From: Candidatus Poribacteria bacterium
GTDB taxonomy: Bacteria; Poribacteria; WGA-4E; PCPOR2b
DNA length: 64,000 nt
Direction: 5' to 3'
Assembly (NCBI GenBank): GCA_028819845.1
Contig: JAPPKS010000031.1
Span: forward strand, 124,001-188,000
The number at the start of each line of letters is the position of its first letter. Position 1 is the stretch's first letter. A program made the position numbers and the translations under genes. This document shows positions 15,296 through 25,250 of the stretch, piece after piece. The notes under the pieces were generated by a model. The model was not told where the DNA came from, ran no database searches, and worked only from the letters and a program-made list of their open reading frames with translations.

Positions 15296-16096
15296 CTACT
15301 CGTTCTTGGCCTCGGCGGCCTTGGGCGGCATTACTATAATTTCGATGCGGCGGTTTCTCGCTCTACCCGTGGAGGTGTCGTTAGTATCAATTGGGTGGTA
15401 ATGGGCGTAACCGACAGCCGCCAAACGGGTTGCCTCTACGCCCGCGTGTTGCTGTAAATAGCGCACCGCAGAAATTGCCCGCGCCGTGGATAAATCCCAA
15501 TTTCCGAGGAGAGCGCCTCTGAATGGGCGATTGTCGGTATGCCCTTCTACACGAATCTCTCGATCGGGATAACGGTTCAAGAACGTCCCCGCAATCTTAT
15601 CCAAAACCTGCTTGCCTTCGGTTTTAATCCGTGCGTCTCCCGAGTCAAACAGAATCTTATCCATGAGGTTGACTGTCAGCTTACCCTGTAGTTCAGTAAT
15701 CATGATTTCTTTGTTTTCGATCTCTTGATGCAGGCTATTAACTAAGTCTTGATACTCTTCTTCCCTATCCTTTTTTTCTTTGAGGAGTTTCTGCTTTTCG
15801 GCTTCCACCTCGGCTTTTGCTTTGCTCAATTTCGTGACGTCTTGCTGTACTTCCGCGATAGTGCCTTCAATAATTTTAATACGGTATTTTTTTGCTTCTA
15901 AGTCTTTCTGGGTTTTCTTCAATTCGCGTTGTAAATCCTTGGACTCCTTTCGGGAGGTTGCCAAATTTGCCTGCTCTGCAGCCAATTCGACTGCTGTATG
16001 CTTGAACTTGACGCGGTAATAGCCGATCAAAGCGGCCAGAACAACCAAGATAAGCCCGGCAGCACTACCGGCTAGATATAACCGTTTCTTGCTCAC
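15296..16096 (-). CDS. OmpA/MotB-like peptidoglycan-binding protein with coiled coil
   Basis: The protein has 266 residues: an N-terminal membrane anchor (about 6-28), a long charged coiled coil (about 35-138) and an OmpA C-terminal domain (about 140-258) with ILFDSGDARIKTEG, IRVEGHTDNRPF, NWDLSTARAISAVRYL and RARNRRIEIIV. The domain binds diaminopimelate in peptidoglycan; the layout suggests a periplasmic protein tethered to the inner membrane, bridging membrane and wall. The start appears to be GTG preceded by GGAGG and AGGGAAAG. It is 52 bp from the start of the SHMT-like gene on the same strand and probably has its own promoter. Confidence 0.85.
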   Translation of the reverse strand: MSKKRLYLAGSAAGLILVVLAALIGYYRVKFKHTAVELAAEQANLATSRKESKDLQRELKKTQKDLEAKKYRIKIIEGTIAEVQQDVTKLSKAKAEVEAEKQKLLKEKKDREEEYQDLVNSLHQEIENKEIMITELQGKLTVNLMDKILFDSGDARIKTEGKQVLDKIAGTFLNRYPDREIRVEGHTDNRPFRGALLGNWDLSTARAISAVRYLQQHAGVEATRLAAVGYAHYHPIDTNDTSTGRARNRRIEIIVMPPKAAEAKNE

Positions 16097-16391
16097 CTTT
16101 CCCTAATCCTCCAGATTTATTATTCAAAAACAGTTGTGATTCATATCAAGTTTTAGAATCAATTTATAATATATGGGACCGCAGATTCAGTGCCCGAATT
16201 GTATTGCTGTGGGAAACTAGTTTAGCACGGAGACCTAGTAGTGTCAAGAATGAACACATTCGGCGGTGCTGCAATAGTAGTTGATCTCAATTGAGATTTC
16301 TGTTACACTTTTGGTTGCCAGAGACACCGGAAGGGTTTCATGATTACATTTTTTTTAGGCGCATTTCATTTGCGTTGGCTGATATTTTCCT

Positions 16392-17546
16392 ATGCGTATT
16401 CTCATGTTCAACTACGAATTCCCGCCAATCGGGGGAGGCGGTGGATGGGTGTCCTATTTCCTCGGAAAACAGTTTGTTGAAGCTGGACATGAGGTACGGC
16501 TCATCACGTCGCGGTTTCGAGATTTACCGAAAGAGGAAATGGTTGAGGGATTTCGCGTGTACCGCGTTCCCACGCTACGCAAAAACCGCTCGACATGCGC
16601 CGTCCACGAAATGCTGACCTACGCGATTAGTTCAAGTGTATACGGATTCAAGTGTGTAAAAAGCTTCCATCCAGAAATAATCCAAGTGTTTTTTGGGATT
16701 CCGTCCGGAGGCGGTGCATACCTGCTGCAGAAGGTATTCGGTATTCCATATATTGTATTTCTCGGAGGGCGCGATATTCCGCGCCAGAATCCGGATCCGC
16801 CTTATTATCGTCTACTGTACGGTTTACTTGCCCCTGTGATTAAAGCAATTTGGGGCAATGCCGCTGCTGTGGTTGCGTGCAGCGGCGGCTTGCGCGAGTT
16901 AGCTTTGCGCACGGAGCCGAATATTGACATCAATACGATTCCGGATGGACTAGATGTTAACCGTTTCTCGCCGATTCCCCGTGGCGCGCACAGTGAGCGC
17001 GTACGGATTTTGACTGTCGGACGGCTCATCCCCCGAAAAGATGTTCAGCTCCTCATCCGCGCCCTTCCGCAACTCATTCAGAACGCAACTCGTGATTTCG
17101 AAGTCGAAATTGTTGGTGACGGACCTTGTCGTTCGAATCTGGTGAAATTGGCGGAAGAACTGCGTGTCAGTCACAAAGTCCGTTTCGCCGGCTCGGTTCC
17201 GTATTCGGAACTCCCGGAAAAATATCAAAGCGCCGATATTTTTGCTCTATGTTCCCTCGCCGAAGGGATGCCGCTCGTTGTACTGGAGGCAATGGGATCG
17301 GGTTTACCGGTAGTTGCAAGCCGGGTGCAGGGGGTTGAAGATGTCGTCAAGGTTGGAATAAACGGTTGTCTCTTTAACGCCGGCGATGTTGATGCGTTAG
17401 CCAGGCAGCTGGCTTCACTAATTGATGATGACGAGAGCCGCAGAAAAATGGGCATCGCGAGCGTCATACAAGCGCAGCGGTATGACTGGAAAAACATCGC
17501 CCAGTCCTATTTGAATATATATAAACGCGTAACGTGTGCGAGTTAG
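16392..17546 (+). CDS. Glycosyltransferase family 4
   Basis: This 384-residue GT-B enzyme has an N-terminal domain with the glycine-rich FEFPPIGGGGGW-like loop (NYEFPPIGGGGGWVSYF, residues 8-24). The C-terminal donor domain has VGRLIPRKDVQLLIRALP (about 210-227), VGDGPCRSNL, and the E-x7-E motif in AEGMPLVVLEAMGSGLPVVAS (about 295-315). It would transfer a sugar from a nucleotide donor in cell-surface polysaccharide or lipid synthesis in the cytoplasm. UDP-glucose dehydrogenase follows 58 bp downstream on the same strand, so UDP-glucuronate or a derivative is a plausible donor. Confidence 0.88.
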   Translation: MRILMFNYEFPPIGGGGGWVSYFLGKQFVEAGHEVRLITSRFRDLPKEEMVEGFRVYRVPTLRKNRSTCAVHEMLTYAISSSVYGFKCVKSFHPEIIQVFFGIPSGGGAYLLQKVFGIPYIVFLGGRDIPRQNPDPPYYRLLYGLLAPVIKAIWGNAAAVVACSGGLRELALRTEPNIDINTIPDGLDVNRFSPIPRGAHSERVRILTVGRLIPRKDVQLLIRALPQLIQNATRDFEVEIVGDGPCRSNLVKLAEELRVSHKVRFAGSVPYSELPEKYQSADIFALCSLAEGMPLVVLEAMGSGLPVVASRVQGVEDVVKVGINGCLFNAGDVDALARQLASLIDDDESRRKMGIASVIQAQRYDWKNIAQSYLNIYKRVTCAS

Positions 17547-17604
17547 GTCATCTAGGTAGGCATAACGGCTAATTCCGAACGCGGTATTACCGGGGAATTT
17601 CTTG

Positions 17605-18963
17605 ATGAGAGTTGCAATCATCGGTACGGGTTACGTTGGCCTTACAACGTGCGTAGCCATGGCATACCTAAACCACGAGGTTGTGGGGGTAGATGTCGAT
17701 CCAAAGAAACTGGAGGCATTACGCCGCGGAAAAAGCCCAATCCACGAGCCGGGAATCCAGAAACTTCTAGACCAAGTCGGCGAAAATGTCTGCTTCACAG
17801 ATAAGTTGGCAGATGCTATAGCGAATGCTGACATCATAATGATTGCAGTCGGCACGCCGCCGAAGCGGGATGGAGATGCGGACGCGAGCTACGTTGAAGA
17901 GGCGGCGCGGCAAGTAGCGCAAGGGTTGCAGCCTAAACGGACGTATACCTTGGTTGTCAAATCTACTGTTCCCATCGGGACGAACCGGCGGGTGGCTAAT
18001 GTGATCACTCGCGCACTTTCTGAACGTCAGGTAAAAACCAAAATTCATCTTGCTTCGAATCCGGAGTTTTTGCAAGAGGGTTTAGCCTTGCGGGGTACCT
18101 TCTACCCGGATCGAATTGTTGTCGGCGTTGAAGAATCGGAAGGCGTAGAGGCGCTGCGTCGACTTTATCGTCCTATACTTGAACAGACGTTTGAGCCGCC
18201 GAGTTTTTTGCCGCGCCGCGAAGGATACAGCTTACCACCCTTAATTACGACTGACCCGACGAGTGCCGAGATGATTAAGTATGCCGCCAACACGTTCCTG
18301 ACGCTCAAGATTAGTTTTATCAACGAAATTGCGGGACTTTGTGAGAAGGTAGGTGCGGATGTGACTGAGGTATCTCGCGGAATCGGATTGGATACCCGCA
18401 TTGGGCAACGTTTCCTCGAAGCCGGGCTGGGCTGGGGAGGCAGTTGTTTCCCAAAAGATACTGCGGCGCTCTTGAGTGTTGCAGGCGAATACGGGTACAC
18501 GATGCAAATTGTCCAAGCCGCGCGTGAGGTCAACTGGAGACAACGTCAGTTGATTGTTGAGAAACTCCAATCTGCCCTTAAAATTCTGCGCGGCCGCACA
18601 ATTGGAATACTGGGGTTGACATTCAAACCCAATACGGACGATGTTCGAGAGGCTCCGGCAATGGACATCATCCGGGCGCTAATTGGACGCGGGGCGCATG
18701 TCCAAGCTCACGACCCAATTGCTATCCCTCACGCCCGGAAACTTTTGAAAGGGCTGGATGTGGCGTTCGAGGAAGACGTTTACCGCCTCGCGGACGGAGC
18801 GGATGCGCTCGTATTGGTTACCGGTTGGGAAACATACCACTCGCTCGATTTGGCGGAACTCGGCAAGCGGATGAATAACCGCGTTTTAGTCGATGGACGA
18901 AATTTTTTCGTGCCAGACGACGCACATGCGGCTGGATTTGTATACATGGGTGTTGGCAGGTGA
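17605..18963 (+). CDS. ugd: UDP-glucose 6-dehydrogenase
   Basis: The enzyme has 452 residues and oxidises UDP-glucose to UDP-glucuronate with two NAD+. The N-terminal NAD site is VAIIGTGYVGLTTC; the central domain has LKISFINEIAGLCE; the catalytic Cys is in GWGGSCFPKDT (about residue 275); and the C-terminal domain has GRTIGILGLTFKPNTDDVREAPA. Length is typical. The ATG at 17605 is preferred to the TTG codon just before it; ggggaa lies upstream. It pairs with the GT4 gene upstream, pointing to an acidic exopolysaccharide or lipid modification. Confidence 0.93.
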   Translation: MRVAIIGTGYVGLTTCVAMAYLNHEVVGVDVDPKKLEALRRGKSPIHEPGIQKLLDQVGENVCFTDKLADAIANADIIMIAVGTPPKRDGDADASYVEEAARQVAQGLQPKRTYTLVVKSTVPIGTNRRVANVITRALSERQVKTKIHLASNPEFLQEGLALRGTFYPDRIVVGVEESEGVEALRRLYRPILEQTFEPPSFLPRREGYSLPPLITTDPTSAEMIKYAANTFLTLKISFINEIAGLCEKVGADVTEVSRGIGLDTRIGQRFLEAGLGWGGSCFPKDTAALLSVAGEYGYTMQIVQAAREVNWRQRQLIVEKLQSALKILRGRTIGILGLTFKPNTDDVREAPAMDIIRALIGRGAHVQAHDPIAIPHARKLLKGLDVAFEEDVYRLADGADALVLVTGWETYHSLDLAELGKRMNNRVLVDGRNFFVPDDAHAAGFVYMGVGR

Positions 18964-19083
18964 TTACAATCTCGCTTATTTACGCTCGGCGTTTGGACAA
19001 TAGTAGCGATGACAGGCATTACGAGACTCAAGATTGACAGAGCCGCATGGATTTTAGCATCTTTACAGGGTATTATGTGAAAT

Positions 19084-20472
19084 ATGAAAATACATCAATA
19101 CAATCTCATTGTTATCGGCAGCGGAAGCGCCGGATTTTCCGCGGCGACTACCGCTAAGGAGAATGGGCTAGAGAAGATACTGCTGATCGAAAAACGCCGC
19201 GTCGGGTACAGCCTCTGTACGAATGAAGGTTGTATGCCTTCCAAAACGCTGCTCGCGTCCGCCGAAGTGAAGCGAATCATCGAGGAAAGCACCGATTTCG
19301 GGATTGCGTCGACGCAGCCAAACGTAAATTGGGACGCGGTGCAGAAGCGCGTCCGAACTTTGGTGGAAGATGATTTCTTCGCTGCAAGGCGAGACGCGAT
19401 TCGCAACGCCCCGGTGGATTTAGTCGAAGGGAATGCGCGGTTTACAAGCCCGCACACTATCCAAGTCGGTGACAATACGTATACGGCAGACCGAATCGTT
19501 ATCGCCACCGGTTCTGTCGTTAGTGTGCCTCCGTTTCCCGGATTAAGAGAAACCGGGTATTTGGATAGCGATGGCGCGCTCTATTTGGAGAAATTGCCGG
19601 GGTCGTTAATTGTGTTGGGGGGCGGATATATTGCGATTGAGCTTGGGTATCTATTTCACAAAATGGGCGTTGATGTCACGATTGTACAGCGCAGCGAACG
19701 GATTTTGTCGAGTTTGGATGCAGATATCAGTTCTGAATTGGAGCGAATTCTTCGGCGCGGCGGTATGAAAATTCTCACCGGCGTAGATGTAGAATCGGTA
19801 GACCGATCGAGCGGAAACAAGCGTGTTCACGCGGCGATCAGGGAAGGGGGACAAACCACATTAGAAGCAGAGGAAATTATGATAGCCACTGGACGCGACC
19901 CCGCAATAGGGGGTTTAAACTTGGAGCAATTCGGCGTTCAGTTAGATGAGTATGGCGCAATTCAGGTCAACGATTTCTTACAGACATCTGTTCCGCATAT
20001 CTATGCAGTCGGCGATGTGAACGGCAAGATGCCGCTTGTTTACGTAGCCTCAATGGAAGGCAGGGTCGCGGGGCTGCACGCTGCAGGGGTAAACGGCGAA
20101 AAAATCGATTACCGATTGGTTTCAAACATCATCTTTTCCCACCCGGAAATTGGTACCGTCGGTCTTACCGCTCAAGAGGCAGAGGCAAACGGGCTGAACG
20201 TAGTAACTGCAAAGACGCCGATGGAAGATATTGGTAAAGCTGTGGCGATTGGGCAGACGGACGGATTCATTAAGCTAGTTGCTGAACGGCCATCGGGCAA
20301 AATCGTCGGGTTACACGTCATCGGGCCGCATGCAACTGACATAATGCAGGTGGCGCTGCCGCATATTTACCATAACGACACGGTGTTTGACGTGCTAAAT
20401 ATCCCTTATCCCCACCCAACGCTCGGCGAAGCGCTCAGTTATGCCGCCGAAGAGGTCGCAGCGTGCCTTTAA
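19084..20472 (+). CDS. Dihydrolipoamide dehydrogenase-like flavoprotein
   Basis: This 462-residue class I pyridine-nucleotide disulfide oxidoreductase has the FAD motif IGSGSAGFSAA (about 11-21), redox-active disulfide CTNEGC (C45 and C50), NAD motif VLGGGYIAIELG (about 175-186), second FAD motif IYAVGDVNG and the C-terminal acid-base pair in PHPTLGEAL. This is a complete active site for dihydrolipoamide or a similar disulfide substrate. The residues before the first Cys (RRVGYSLC) differ from the usual GGTC. No lipoyl-enzyme E1 or E2 gene is nearby, so it may serve another disulfide; mercuric or mycothione reductase relatives share the fold. Confidence 0.85.
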   Translation: MKIHQYNLIVIGSGSAGFSAATTAKENGLEKILLIEKRRVGYSLCTNEGCMPSKTLLASAEVKRIIEESTDFGIASTQPNVNWDAVQKRVRTLVEDDFFAARRDAIRNAPVDLVEGNARFTSPHTIQVGDNTYTADRIVIATGSVVSVPPFPGLRETGYLDSDGALYLEKLPGSLIVLGGGYIAIELGYLFHKMGVDVTIVQRSERILSSLDADISSELERILRRGGMKILTGVDVESVDRSSGNKRVHAAIREGGQTTLEAEEIMIATGRDPAIGGLNLEQFGVQLDEYGAIQVNDFLQTSVPHIYAVGDVNGKMPLVYVASMEGRVAGLHAAGVNGEKIDYRLVSNIIFSHPEIGTVGLTAQEAEANGLNVVTAKTPMEDIGKAVAIGQTDGFIKLVAERPSGKIVGLHVIGPHATDIMQVALPHIYHNDTVFDVLNIPYPHPTLGEALSYAAEEVAACL

Positions 20473-20488
20473 ACCAAGCCGCCGATCG

Positions 20489-20854
20489 TCACCGGTTTCC
20501 GTGCTTTTCCTGAATCTGCCTATCCAATTGCAGCGACGCCTGAACAGCAGCGGCGTCCCCGGATTCAACCAATCGGCGGAGGCGAGTTGCACCGCAGGTT
20601 TCCAGCGATTCTTGCCAGACTGGCTGGTTTTGGCATTCCGCATGCGCTAGTGTAATTTCCGCCGGACGCATACGATCGATACGTTCACGATAGATGTTCA
20701 ATTTTTGCCATCGAAGTACGTCCGAAGACAGCGTGTGAAAATTTTCCGAATCCAACAATACGGACGTCAGTTTAACATCCTGTTCTTGTTGATGGGGAGG
20801 TAGGTGTGCCGTTTGGCTAGCTTTTATTGAGCGGGAGGATTTCGATTCCAACAT
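20489..20854 (-). CDS. Hypothetical protein
   Basis: The chosen ATG at 20854 follows AAAGGAA and gives 121 residues; the frame is open further upstream. The N-terminus (MLESKSSRSIKASQTAHLPPHQQ) looks disordered. The C-terminal half is helical and ends CGATRLRRLVESGDAAAV then QASLQLDRQIQEKHG, a pattern reminiscent of small helical regulators or phage terminase small subunits, but too short to assign. It converges with the flavoprotein gene, 16 bp apart. Function unknown. Confidence 0.5.
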   Translation of the reverse strand: MLESKSSRSIKASQTAHLPPHQQEQDVKLTSVLLDSENFHTLSSDVLRWQKLNIYRERIDRMRPAEITLAHAECQNQPVWQESLETCGATRLRRLVESGDAAAVQASLQLDRQIQEKHGNR

Positions 20855-21047
20855 GGGTAGAATTCCTTTCACATCATCGTCATAACAGCCTCCGTTGCGC
20901 GTTTCAATTAGCGTACATACGTAAAGGCGGCTGAATGGAATCACAGGACTGATAACGATCAATTGAGGGCCCTAACCATAGGAACGAAAAATAAGGGCGG
21001 CGGTTTCCAAAATTTTCAATATTTTCCCGCCGTGCATTAGCAGTAAC

Positions 21048-22955
21048 TTACCACCACGCGGTGAATGTGTAAATCGGTTTTTTTACGACTATACTCAATA
21101 ACGCCCAAAATCCGCCGACGACAAATTCTCCGAGAATGATTCCAAAGAAAAAGGGAACTGCTTTGCGGTACGCCTTTACACCGCCATATTTCAAGATTAG
21201 CCATTTTATGAGCCATGCCACAATAAATTGCGTCCAAAACGTCCGCATAGACCACGTACTGGACACTGCATAACCGGCCGGGTGCAAGGACCACCATAAA
21301 AACCTGACTCGCATAAACATAAGGAAAATACCAAACAATATTCCGTAGAGGAAGAAGCCTAGACCTGCCATGTCCGTGGACGCGGGAAGTGTCAGCCACT
21401 GCTGCAACCGCGCAAACGGTTCCCTTCCGAAAAACTGCAAGACGACATTACTATGTCTGTATCCCGAATGCAAAATTGCCCAGAAAGCGGCAAAAGTACC
21501 TACTACAGTGGCAATAAGGATAACGCCAAATACCCAGCGGTTGTCCATTCGGGCTCTATCAGCCAGCTTAAATCCCTCCAGTTGATGCGGCATCACGTCG
21601 CTGTAATGCATTCGAGATAGAAACCAAAACAGCGACATGATGGTTAGATTTCTGGGGCCAATCTTTCGCGTGCCTACCGCGCCAATCATGAGTATTTCGG
21701 GACCGGCAAAGTGCAGGTCATGAAATGGAGAGCCGACTTCCGCGCGAATTCGCGTAATCCCAATTTCCGTCATCAGGTATAGTGCGAAAAAAGCCCCGGC
21801 CGCCCATAGTGACATTCCAGCCTTCCAGCAAAAAAGCAGAATCAAACCAATTCCGCAGATAAGTCCCCAAACGGCAATCCTGTAGTCTAGCAACTCGGCA
21901 GAATCGTCATGTTTGCCGCCGCGCATGGCGGGCTTCAGTGCAGCCTTGAATACCTGGCTCAAATGACGCCTGCCTATCCATATAGCGATGAAAAACAGGG
22001 AGATGTGCGCGCCCGCGGCCTGTTCTGAAAGTAATGGCCGGGCGCGCCATCCCAAGGCGCTCTCGAATATTTGCTGTGCTTTCCAAAGAACAAAGAAGAA
22101 CCAGCAAGAAAAGGAGATGTCCAACGGAATTAAAAACACCAACCCAATTAGGAAAGGGCGGAATGTAAGCGGTGTGTACCCCACGGCGTTCCACGGCCTC
22201 CCGGAAAAAAGTTCGCCGAGGTTATAGGGTGCGACGCGTAGGGAGGGGACGGAAGGGAAAAAGAAGTTCAGCCCATTGACGAAGGTCATTACACCTACAA
22301 TAGAAAAACCTAACCACATCAGCTTGTTTTTGAACAACCGGGATGTGCGGTTCGTAATTTCGAATGGGAGTTGGACGATAGGATATGACAGCCTCTCTCT
22401 ATCAATCCACTGCTTACGTACGATCACGTTGAAGCAAATCATCACGAACATGAGTACACAGATGAATGCTGCCCAGACCATAACCGGCGTCAGCCATGCC
22501 TCAATGTGCTGTGCGGTATAGAGGGTTGACTCTCCCGTCAATCTCTTGGCAATGTATCCGTCGACTGCCCTCTCATCATTCACAGCCAGCCAGTGCGGAA
22601 TATACCGCCAAAAGAGTTCTTTCCATTCGTTTTCGGGCGTTGCAAGTCCAAAAGCGCCAGCCATCGTTGGCGGCAAAATCTGCATCATGCTGTGTCCCGC
22701 GAGTGCGGACGCTTGGCACAGCATGATGTAAATGGTGAGTAGCTCGCCTTGTTTGAAAGCCATGTCGGCAGACAGCCTTCTCAATGGAATGTTGACCACT
22801 AACAAAACCAACACCATGAGTAAGACGTTAAAGAAGAGCGAAAACAGTGTGGAGTGCGCGACGTAATACACACACTCCATCTGTATCAGCAGATAGGAGT
22901 TGATTGGAATCAGGATAAGCCCTATAAGTATCGCTCTCCAAGTCACGTTTCTCAT
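21048..22955 (-). CDS. DUF6785/DUF6784-type polytopic membrane protein, paralogue 2
   Basis: This 635-residue multi-helix inner-membrane protein shares with paralogues 1 and 3 PENEWKELFWRYIPHW, RKQWIDRERLSYPIVQLP, RPWNAVGYTPL, TRIRAEVGSPFHD, LHPAGYAVSSTW and IKWLILKYGGVKAYRK. The N-terminal half (about 1-330) and C-terminal half (about 350-635) correspond to the two named DUF regions. AAAGGTG lies before the ATG. The leader contains a GCAGC-GTT-GCTGC hairpin (22988-23000) and a 12-bp perfect inverted repeat (23031-23113). Function is unknown; a solute transporter is the most likely reading. Confidence 0.8.
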   Translation of the reverse strand: MRNVTWRAILIGLILIPINSYLLIQMECVYYVAHSTLFSLFFNVLLMVLVLLVVNIPLRRLSADMAFKQGELLTIYIMLCQASALAGHSMMQILPPTMAGAFGLATPENEWKELFWRYIPHWLAVNDERAVDGYIAKRLTGESTLYTAQHIEAWLTPVMVWAAFICVLMFVMICFNVIVRKQWIDRERLSYPIVQLPFEITNRTSRLFKNKLMWLGFSIVGVMTFVNGLNFFFPSVPSLRVAPYNLGELFSGRPWNAVGYTPLTFRPFLIGLVFLIPLDISFSCWFFFVLWKAQQIFESALGWRARPLLSEQAAGAHISLFFIAIWIGRRHLSQVFKAALKPAMRGGKHDDSAELLDYRIAVWGLICGIGLILLFCWKAGMSLWAAGAFFALYLMTEIGITRIRAEVGSPFHDLHFAGPEILMIGAVGTRKIGPRNLTIMSLFWFLSRMHYSDVMPHQLEGFKLADRARMDNRWVFGVILIATVVGTFAAFWAILHSGYRHSNVVLQFFGREPFARLQQWLTLPASTDMAGLGFFLYGILFGIFLMFMRVRFLWWSLHPAGYAVSSTWSMRTFWTQFIVAWLIKWLILKYGGVKAYRKAVPFFFGIILGEFVVGGFWALLSIVVKKPIYTFTAWW

Positions 22956-23030
22956 GGCATCACCTTTATTCGAAGCGGCAACATACGGCAGCGTTGCTGC
23001 GGAAGCGGTTGGAAAATAGCATTTGTATTG

Positions 23031-23113
23031 ACATGCCGCTCCCTTGGCGCGAATCCCTACAGTCGTGCTATGGCCTTAGCTTATCGTGTTTTCACTGCTT
23101 CGGAGCGGCATGT
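23031..23113. repeat. 12-bp perfect inverted repeat with 59-nt loop
   Basis: ACATGCCGCTCC (23031-23042) is exactly complementary to GGAGCGGCATGT (23102-23113). It lies between two minus-strand genes, upstream of membrane protein paralogue 2. It could be a regulatory hairpin, a paired binding site for a regulator, or the ends of a small element. No T-run follows either arm, so it is not a terminator. Confidence 0.55.
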
Positions 23114-23194
23114 GAATCGTTGAAAGAAACCGCGTGAGTCAATAAAACTTGGTACGCTCTCATTGAAACATGGGAAATGGCAAACTGTAATCCC

Positions 23195-23833
23195 TTAATC
23201 AGCCAAAATCCTGACCGGTGTGCCAGCCGCAATACGTTCATATATTTTTTTGGCGTGATTGGGAATTAGAGCAATGCATCCGAGGGTTCCTTTGTAGTCT
23301 TTAATACCGACGTTCTCCAATATTGCCGAGGCATGAATTTCAATAGAACTTCCTGTCCTACCTTCCTTTTTATCTTCTTCGTTTGGATAGTCGAGCGCCA
23401 TCACATAAACATCCTCGCCGCCATAAGCTGCGGTCCATAGCTTTTCATCTTGAGCGATTTTGAACTCCGGCTCAGAAAGCCCGGCATGTTCCAATTTTCC
23501 GAAATAAAGTTCGGTATCTCGTATGGAGTATGTCTCGCCATCCACAACAAAGCTGCTTTGTCCGCCGGGGTTAATTTTAGGCGGTCCGTTGCGGCTAACC
23601 ATCCATTTGACCGAGTAATCCCCAAGCGGTGTTTTCCTGTCCCCTTCTTTTTCCTTTCCAACGCCGTTTTGGCCGATGGCTATCGGAAAACACAAATGCA
23701 CTCGATCGCTTTGGACCAGGCGAATTTCTTTAGATTTGCCCAAAACCAACAAACAGAACCCGTTTTCATCTCTGCCCAAACCTTGTAGATAGGTTACTGC
23801 ACAATTTGATTTGAATTTCGACACTTCTAGCAC
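23195..23833 (-). CDS. L,D-transpeptidase (YkuD) family protein
   Basis: The protein has 212 residues. The YkuD domain spans about 25-210: IAIGQNGVGKEKEGDRKTPLGDYSVKW is the substrate-side start, and the catalytic region has IEIHAS with H167 and KGTLGCIAL with C186, the H-x(15-18)-T/S-x-G-C pattern. Such enzymes cross-link peptidoglycan or attach proteins to it through a Cys thioester. The Arg that often follows (GCxR) is Ala here. No signal peptide is visible, which is odd for an envelope enzyme; an upstream start or another export route is possible. Confidence 0.8.
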   Translation of the reverse strand: MLEVSKFKSNCAVTYLQGLGRDENGFCLLVLGKSKEIRLVQSDRVHLCFPIAIGQNGVGKEKEGDRKTPLGDYSVKWMVSRNGPPKINPGGQSSFVVDGETYSIRDTELYFGKLEHAGLSEPEFKIAQDEKLWTAAYGGEDVYVMALDYPNEEDKKEGRTGSSIEIHASAILENVGIKDYKGTLGCIALIPNHAKKIYERIAAGTPVRILAD

Positions 23834-23921
23834 GATACCTTCCTAAATTTTGCAGATATTGAATAAGAGATGTGTTGAATCACCGGGATGCCGCGCGTGA
23901 GGAGTTAAATTTCAACGCAAA

Positions 23922-25247
23922 TTAGATTGACAGCACGACTTCAAACGCATTTTTACCGGACTGCACATCAACGCGGACAAACAACAGGCGATTGTCCAAG
24001 CGGGTAACAGCGTGGGAGTTAGATTTGGCGAGCGTGAGGCCTGCGTGATCGCCCCAAATCGTCAAGCCGTACGGCATGGTTTTAGGGGACTCAATCTCGA
24101 AGTGCATCCGCAATAGCGACCGTGTGCGAGAAGGCAGAAATTTTTCAATCTTCGGCAAGCTAAATTCTGTACCATCGCGCGATTTCACTGGCGGCGTAAT
24201 GTAGTTCTTAACGGCAATCGGTTCCATGCTGTCTGCTTCAAAGACCAACTGGCAGTCTGAATCGTAATAGCATAGCATCGACTGCGGCGGCATCGACCCA
24301 GCATCGGTGGGACTGTCTGGCGTCGTATTGGAGGTTGAATCGCCCGATTCAATGAGGAGGAAGGTGGGGGGCGTCTGATTGCACTCTCGCTGAAAGTCTT
24401 CGATAGCATTCGCAAGCGGTATGGCTTGTGTTTTGGAATATTGAGACACATGTGCGAAGTACGCGTTCAACGCTTCCAGATGTTCCGATGAAAATTGCGC
24501 TACCTGATCTGCATGGATATGTTGAACGTAAGCGAGCCAAGGATTCCACGCTGCATTTTCCGCATAGAGATTGAAGAAATGGCGTGCTGTTCCGTTCAAA
24601 ATTTGGGTACGAAGATCGAGCGGGTCATTTTCTTCAGATTCGGGCGCTTGCGTCGAAGACGGCTTTTGTTTCTCAACGCTCCGTGCCGATGCGGGATTTG
24701 GCGACGCAGCCGGAATTCCAGCGATTTTTCCCGCAGCGGGACCGCCCATATTATGCGCATCTGAGGAGGGGTAAAAAAATCCAAAAGGGCAACCGGCGTC
24801 GCCGCCTTTATCCCCCCAACGATAACCCCAAAGCCCTTTGAAACCAACTTTGCCCAACGCATACAGCAATACATGATTTTTTTCCACCGCACCCGCTACC
24901 GCCGGGCGTGCCCATTCCATTTCCCTCTGGACCTTCTCCCACTCGGATGAAATGAATGGTGGTAGTTTCTCGCGCATAGTCACGATATGCTCGGCTGATT
25001 CAGGCCGGTCTATCGGCGTATCGCTGCTCCAAATGGGTTTCATATCTACCAGCAAGAGCAGATCGTCCCCATAACTTTCGTGCCATTGGGAAAAGTCAGC
25101 AGCGAAAGCTCGCGCGGATACGCGGTTAATTGCCCAAGTTATAGGAACGCCGTGATTGTGCGCAATTTCTGCGAGGAGGCGAACGCCGCGTCTCAGATTT
25201 GTCCTGTCGTCGGAAATCGCAGTGCTAACGAGTGAGTAGGCAAACAT
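23922..25247 (-). CDS. Uncharacterised protein, possibly deacetylase/glycosidase-fold
   Basis: This 441-residue soluble protein has no signal peptide. The N-terminal region (RRGVRLLAEIAHNHGVPITWAIN, residues about 19-42) resembles the strand-helix start of polysaccharide-deacetylase-like or GH57/38-like barrels, where an ageing TIM-like domain handles carbohydrates, but no metal triad can be assigned. A low-complexity linker rich in Pro, Ser and Glu (about 180-215) separates it from a C-terminal beta-rich domain (about 330-441). The gene starts 3 bp after the stop of the membrane diheme gene and is certainly in its operon. Function unknown. Confidence 0.5.
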   Translation of the reverse strand: MFAYSLVSTAISDDRTNLRRGVRLLAEIAHNHGVPITWAINRVSARAFAADFSQWHESYGDDLLLLVDMKPIWSSDTPIDRPESAEHIVTMREKLPPFISSEWEKVQREMEWARPAVAGAVEKNHVLLYALGKVGFKGLWGYRWGDKGGDAGCPFGFFYPSSDAHNMGGPAAGKIAGIPAASPNPASARSVEKQKPSSTQAPESEENDPLDLRTQILNGTARHFFNLYAENAAWNPWLAYVQHIHADQVAQFSSEHLEALNAYFAHVSQYSKTQAIPLANAIEDFQRECNQTPPTFLLIESGDSTSNTTPDSPTDAGSMPPQSMLCYYDSDCQLVFEADSMEPIAVKNYITPPVKSRDGTEFSLPKIEKFLPSRTRSLLRMHFEIESPKTMPYGLTIWGDHAGLTLAKSNSHAVTRLDNRLLFVRVDVQSGKNAFEVVLSI

Positions 25248-25250
25248 ATT

